Assembly (NCBI GenBank): GCA_027010905.1
Contig: JALVBA010000139.1
Span: 1 to 9,746 of the forward strand
Direction of reading: 5' to 3'
From: Marinilabiliaceae bacterium
Lineage (GTDB): Bacteria > Bacteroidota > Bacteroidia > Bacteroidales > Marinilabiliaceae
DNA: 9,746 nucleotides
Positions 7,002 to 9,746 of this stretch are shown here, one piece after another. Made by a program: the position numbers and the translations under genes. The first letter of the stretch is position 1; every line of letters starts with the position of its first letter. The notes below the pieces were generated by a model, which was not told the origin of the DNA, did no database searches, and worked only from the letters and a program-made list of their open reading frames with translations.

Positions 7002-7006
7002 CAAGA

Positions 7007-7036
7007 AAAAACCGATTTGTTCTCAAGTCGGTTTTT
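7007..7036 (+). terminator. Rho-independent terminator of tRNA-His
   Basis: A 12-bp stem with one G-U pair, aaaaaccgattt (7007-7018) with aagtcggttttt (7025-7036), closes a six-base loop, and its 3' arm ends in five T. The A run on the 5' side makes it usable on the - strand as well, so it could also end transcripts coming from the outer-membrane pair. Confidence 0.9.
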
Positions 7037-7070
7037 ATATTCCTAATACATAAGATATAAATAATACCTT

Positions 7071-7114
7071 AAAGCGTCAATGCATTGACACTTTTACAAA
7101 AAATAAGTTTTGTA
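7071..7114. repeat. Near-perfect 24-bp palindrome plus adjacent inverted repeat
   Basis: GTCAATGCATTGAC (7076-7089) is a perfect 14-bp palindrome. It extends to 24 bases (7071-7094) as aaag...cttt with only the pair 7075/7090 mismatched. Immediately next is a second inverted repeat, TACAAAA (7095-7101), six bases, TTTTGTA (7108-7114). The rest of the spacer 7037-7179 shows no gene. These lie 66-109 bases beyond the stop of the downstream outer-membrane gene; they may be a terminator pair, or the palindrome may be a dimeric protein binding site. Confidence 0.6.
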
Positions 7115-7179
7115 CAAAGTTGTGCCCTGTAGACTTCATGGCAGTAGCTTATACCACAGTTAAGGTGTCAGGCAGATAT

Positions 7180-7698
7180 TTAAAACATCACTCCCAACCT
7201 TACCGGTATAAAAAAAGAGTCTTGTGAATGACAGATTCCGGATTGGATATAGATACCTAATCCTTCAGCGGCTTTAAATCTTAGTCCGGCATCAAGCTCA
7301 ATAATAGCACTTCCTGAACCGTTGGGGTACTGATTCCGGATATGAGAATATCCGAATTTACTGTTTACAAGGGGGCTAATCTTCCATTTGAATGGCGTGT
7401 ATTGTATATCCACAAATAACCCTACTCCGCTTATCCCTTCAAAATTCAGATAGCCCAGCCCAACTCCGGCAAACAATTTATCACGATACGAAACACCGTT
7501 TACAATATTGATGTCTATCCCATTCTGTTGATTATTCAGCTTAACAGGATCATAAGAAACCCCGGGCAACATATCATAATTGATTGTTGTGTACATGAAA
7601 TGTAGATAACCCACTTCAATCTTTCGCCTATACTTAACCTGAGATATTCCACTAATTGAAATAAGAAGCAGGAGTACGATATAAATTTTCAGCTTCAT
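7180..7698 (-). CDS. Small outer-membrane beta-barrel-like protein, function unknown
   Basis: I place the start at the ATG at 7698, not at the earlier in-frame TTG at 7734. It follows a strong Shine-Dalgarno and begins a clear signal peptide: basic MKLK, a hydrophobic run to about residue 17, and likely cleavage after GISQ near residue 20. The mature part of about 150 residues alternates hydrophobic and polar residues with many glycines and aromatics (LFAGVGLGYLNFEGISG), as in antiparallel beta strands, and ends in a phenylalanine (RLGVMF), the usual last residue of Bacteroidetes barrels. This suggests a small barrel of about eight strands in the outer membrane. It contains a single cysteine and no recognised catalytic motif. 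It starts 19 bases after the stop of its neighbour, so the two are surely translated from one message. I do not recognise a named family. Confidence 0.75.
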   Translation of the reverse strand: MKLKIYIVLLLLISISGISQVKYRRKIEVGYLHFMYTTINYDMLPGVSYDPVKLNNQQNGIDINIVNGVSYRDKLFAGVGLGYLNFEGISGVGLFVDIQYTPFKWKISPLVNSKFGYSHIRNQYPNGSGSAIIELDAGLRFKAAEGLGIYIQSGICHSQDSFFIPVRLGVMF

Positions 7699-7704
7699 CG
7701 TAAA

Positions 7705-7712
7705 CACCTCCC
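7705..7712 (-). promoter_or_regulatory. Strong Shine-Dalgarno deciding the start of the 7180-7698 gene
   Basis: GGGAGGTG on the - strand (7712-7705) complements the 16S rRNA 3' end, with the GGAGG core ending eight bases before ATG 7698. It is the only strong ribosome binding site in the window, in a group where most genes lack one. It lies between the stop of the preceding gene and the ATG, and rules out the overlapping TTG start. Confidence 0.8.
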
Positions 7713-7717
7713 TTTTT

Positions 7718-8521
7718 TTAGAAAGCCCAACCAATTCTTAATCCGCTTGTAAATGTAATCGGCACTTCTGGGGCTACGATAAATCCATAAGAAACAACGT
7801 CGTAGTTATCACCCGAATTAGTTGTAAAGCCATAACCTACTCCTAAAAACAGGTCGACAATAAATCCATCGTCAATAACCCACTGCTTACCAAACTTCAG
7901 GGTAACTGCCATCGAGAAATCTTGTATTCTCTCCTTATGACTATAGGTATTCCAATTGTATCTATAGATATAGGTATCGTATGAAGTGTACCTCACTGCA
8001 AATTCAGGAGCGATGTATGCGCCTTTAAGTATGTGTGCGTAGTGCATCCGTTGCATATAAAAATCGGGTTTGCGAATAAATTTGTAGGCAAACTTTCCGT
8101 AGGCACCTCTGGGGTTATGGTCGGCAGGGTCAAAACCTAGCCCAATGATTCCCAATGAAGTTTCCCATGACCTACCCGGCTTAAGGCTACGTTCGTAAAT
8201 AAACTCAAGATTTGAATTCATTGGCGACAGAAAATTGAATTTTATCACATTCCTGTTTTGGTCGATGTAGTATTCGGGATTATCGAAACTATTTGCTTCA
8301 ATCTTTATCACTTCACCTGTTGAAAACTCAATTCGTTTAACCAGAGCTTTGTCAATACCAAAGATTAATTTATCGTTGTTCGAATAGTAATACTTAATTT
8401 GATCCGCACCAATCTCCGTAACTTTACAATTTAGGGTGTCACCTGAGTTCTTGATTACACGGTCTTGCGAAAATATAGTAATAGAAAAAAAGATTAGAGA
8501 TAGTAGAATGAGACTTTTCAT
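7718..8521 (-). CDS. Secreted outer-membrane beta-barrel-like protein, function unknown
   Basis: The 267-residue protein starts with a signal peptide (MKSLILLSLIFFSITIFSQ), likely cut after Q19. Residues 20-75 form a small globular region: NSGDTLNCKVTEIGADQIKY (25-44) is a pattern I know from Bacteroidetes secreted proteins, where ...G-D-T...C-K-V-x-E-I... starts a beta-rich domain. From about 90 the sequence looks like a barrel: NVIKFNFLSPMNSNLEFIYE (91-110) followed by RSL recalls the first strands of DUF3575-like outer-membrane proteins, and further glycine/aromatic-rich strands run to the terminal GLRIGWAF. It ends in phenylalanine, typical for the assembly signal of barrels. The N-terminal domain would then face the periplasm. 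It is the first gene of a two-gene unit with the barrel at 7180-7698; the pair may work together. I saw no clear promoter box in the 126 bases upstream. Substrate or role cannot be told. Confidence 0.75.
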   Translation of the reverse strand: MKSLILLSLIFFSITIFSQDRVIKNSGDTLNCKVTEIGADQIKYYYSNNDKLIFGIDKALVKRIEFSTGEVIKIEANSFDNPEYYIDQNRNVIKFNFLSPMNSNLEFIYERSLKPGRSWETSLGIIGLGFDPADHNPRGAYGKFAYKFIRKPDFYMQRMHYAHILKGAYIAPEFAVRYTSYDTYIYRYNWNTYSHKERIQDFSMAVTLKFGKQWVIDDGFIVDLFLGVGYGFTTNSGDNYDVVSYGFIVAPEVPITFTSGLRIGWAF

Positions 8522-8616
8522 AAATCAGAATTATTTGGATTGTTAATTACTTATAAGACGGTGAAAAGTTTAGATAGTTGCGTCCATAAATTATATTTTC
8601 ATTTATTAGATGACCA

Positions 8617-8641
8617 ATAATACGGGAGAAACACGTATTAT
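8617..8641. repeat. Stem-loop just after metF
   Basis: ATAATACG (8617-8624), nine bases, CGTATTAT (8634-8641) is a perfect 8-bp inverted repeat, six bases past the metF stop. No T run follows on the - strand, so it is either a weak terminator of metF or a binding site upstream of the outer-membrane pair. Confidence 0.5.
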
Positions 8642-8647
8642 GAAATT

Positions 8648-9601
8648 TCAATAAACTGCCTTAGCCACCTGCTGCACACTTCGGGATGCCATCATGGTAT
8701 AGAAATGGAGAACCGGAACATTGGCAGCAATCAGCTCTTTTGCCTGCATTGTACACCACTCCACACCTGCCTGCTTAACCTCATCGTCATTTTTACATCT
8801 CCGCAACTCTTTGGCAAATACTTCAGGAATATCAACATGAAAAATTCGCGGCAGAACAGTCATCTGATTTTTTAAGGTTATCGGTTTCAGACCGGGAACG
8901 ATGGGCACATTGATTCCAATACTCCTGCAACGGTCAACAAACTCAAAATATTTACTATTATCAAAAAACATCTGAGTAACAATATACTCAGCTCCGGCAT
9001 CAACCTTCTGTTTCAGGTAGTAGAAGTCAGACTCCATGTTAGGAGCCTCTTCATGTTTTTCGGGATAACCTGCCACACCGTAGCTAAACGGTGTTTCGAA
9101 AGGATCCATCAATGTCCCGTCAAGAGATTTACCTTTATTCAGTTCGTTAATCTGTTCACTAAGCTCAACGGCATAGGCATTTCTCGCCTCATCCGAGTTG
9201 ACAAATTTCTCTTTTTGTGAGTTGTCACCACGTAATACCAGCAGGTCGTGTATTCCCAGGAAATTGAGGTCAATAAGAGCATATTCCGTTTCACTTTTTG
9301 TAAAACCGCTACAGATAATGTGAGGTACAACCTTGATACCATACTTATTCTGAATAGATGCAGCTACGGAAACAGTACCCGGACGCTTACGAACAACTTT
9401 TCGTTCGTACAACCCCTTCTCTGTATCTTTAAAAACAACCTCATCACGATGTGACGTGATGTTGATGTAGAGAGGATTGAACTCCTTTAACATATCGATG
9501 GTTCGGAACACTCGGTTAATATCGTTACCCCTCAATGGAGGCAACAGCTCAAATGAGAACCCTGTGGTTTTGGACGATTTTATTAATTCTGCTACTGTCA
9601 T
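8648..9601 (-). CDS. metF: 5,10-methylenetetrahydrofolate reductase
   Basis: MetF is a flavin enzyme that reduces 5,10-methylene-tetrahydrofolate to 5-methyl-tetrahydrofolate, the methyl donor for methionine synthesis; it acts in the cytoplasm as a TIM barrel. The 317-residue product is complete and slightly longer than the 296 of E. coli. The catalytic glutamate is E18 in FSFELLPP, the FAD/folate aspartate is D126 in VLRGD, and later barrel motifs are in place: GVAGYPEKH (175-183), TQMFFD (209-214) and PGLKPI (236-241). The insertion around 130-165 (KSLDGTLMDPF) is usual in the Bacteroidetes form. The ATG at 9601 has no Shine-Dalgarno and a short leader. No metH or other methionine gene is in the window. 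I see no S-adenosylmethionine riboswitch in the 145 bases upstream that are visible. Confidence 0.97.
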   Translation of the reverse strand: MTVAELIKSSKTTGFSFELLPPLRGNDINRVFRTIDMLKEFNPLYINITSHRDEVVFKDTEKGLYERKVVRKRPGTVSVAASIQNKYGIKVVPHIICSGFTKSETEYALIDLNFLGIHDLLVLRGDNSQKEKFVNSDEARNAYAVELSEQINELNKGKSLDGTLMDPFETPFSYGVAGYPEKHEEAPNMESDFYYLKQKVDAGAEYIVTQMFFDNSKYFEFVDRCRSIGINVPIVPGLKPITLKNQMTVLPRIFHVDIPEVFAKELRRCKNDDEVKQAGVEWCTMQAKELIAANVPVLHFYTMMASRSVQQVAKAVY

Positions 9602-9631
9602 ATTAAATGAGGTATAATCTGAAATGATTTA

Positions 9632-9662
9632 CAAAGATAAAAATAAGAGATTAGAATGCGAA
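9632..9662 (-). promoter_or_regulatory. Likely metF promoter
   Basis: TATCTTTG (9639-9632 on the - strand) fits TAnnTTTG exactly. TTCG (9662-9659), 19 bases upstream, differs by one base from TTTG. Transcription would start about 25 bases before the metF ATG, too close for a leader riboswitch. Confidence 0.6.
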
Positions 9663-9697
9663 AAACATGTAACTTAACCCGAATAATTCATTAAAAG

Positions 9698-9729
9698 GTT
9701 GTAAAAATGGGTGTAAAGTATTATATTTG
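9698..9729 (+). promoter_or_regulatory. Outward-facing promoter at the right edge
   Basis: GTTG (9698-9701), 20 bases, TATATTTG (9722-9729) fits the Bacteroidetes promoter with one mismatch in the -33 box. It points away from metF, suggesting a divergent gene just beyond 9746, whose sequence is not visible. Confidence 0.5.
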
Positions 9730-9746
9730 AAATAGATACAAATCAA

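Noticed and set aside
7086..7091. TTGACA as a sigma-70 -35 box
   Set aside because: It is part of the palindrome, lacks a TATAAT at 17 bases, and this phylum uses a different promoter consensus.
7108..7117. ttttgtacaa resembles the core of lambda-type attachment sites
   Set aside because: The match is short and AT-rich, and there is no integrase, no duplicated flank, and no element boundary at the tRNA.
7699..7734. Upstream TTG start that would lengthen the small barrel protein by 12 residues
   Set aside because: It would overlap the preceding gene and place a charged stretch before the signal peptide; the ATG at 7698 has a strong Shine-Dalgarno at the right distance.
9602..9746. Possible S-adenosylmethionine riboswitch before metF
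   Set aside because: The predicted transcription start leaves only about 25 bases of leader, and no multi-stem structure is visible.
1..9746. CRISPR arrays, prophage genes, toxin-antitoxin pairs or a multi-gene defence system
   Set aside because: No regularly spaced repeats and no genes of these kinds were found; the only accessory material is the IS and ADP-ribosylglycohydrolase remains at the left end.

Overview
The window looks like chromosomal DNA of a Bacteroidetes bacterium, most likely of the Bacteroidales/Marinilabiliales group. The sequence is AT-rich. Several genes are preceded by the Bacteroidetes-type promoter (TTTG, about 19 bases, TAnnTTTG) rather than a sigma-70 one. Most starts lack a Shine-Dalgarno sequence. 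The Lon, class V aminotransferase, L31 type B, AlkD-like and MetF proteins have the shape seen in that phylum. Species cannot be named from the sequence alone.

Layout. 1-1300 (+ strand) is a graveyard: the C-terminal part of a DDE transposase lies directly against the C-terminal part of an ADP-ribosylglycohydrolase, whose two metal-binding aspartates are replaced. 1245-1299 holds nested GC-rich inverted repeats beside the end of lon. 1299-6637 (- strand) carries, in transcription order from the right, an AlkD-like HEAT-repeat protein, a class V aminotransferase of the cysteine-desulfurase type, ribosomal protein L31 type B with its own promoter and terminator, and the ATP-dependent protease Lon. 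6638-6926 is a gene-free spacer with two stem-loops. A complete tRNA-His (GTG) unit follows on the + strand with promoter and terminator. After a spacer with a near-perfect palindrome come two co-transcribed small outer-membrane-type proteins (- strand, 7180-8521), then metF (- strand, 8648-9601). An outward-facing promoter on the + strand lies at the right edge.

Functionally this is mostly housekeeping: protein quality control (Lon), translation (L31, tRNA-His), one-carbon/methionine metabolism (MetF), sulfur/PLP chemistry (aminotransferase) and possibly DNA base repair (AlkD-like). The only linked pair I would call an operon with confidence is the outer-membrane pair. I found no convincing new multi-gene system. 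The items most worth a second look are the transposase/ADP-ribosylglycohydrolase wreck, the palindromes near 7071-7114, the repeated boxes upstream of rpmE2 and the divergence of the AlkD-like protein.
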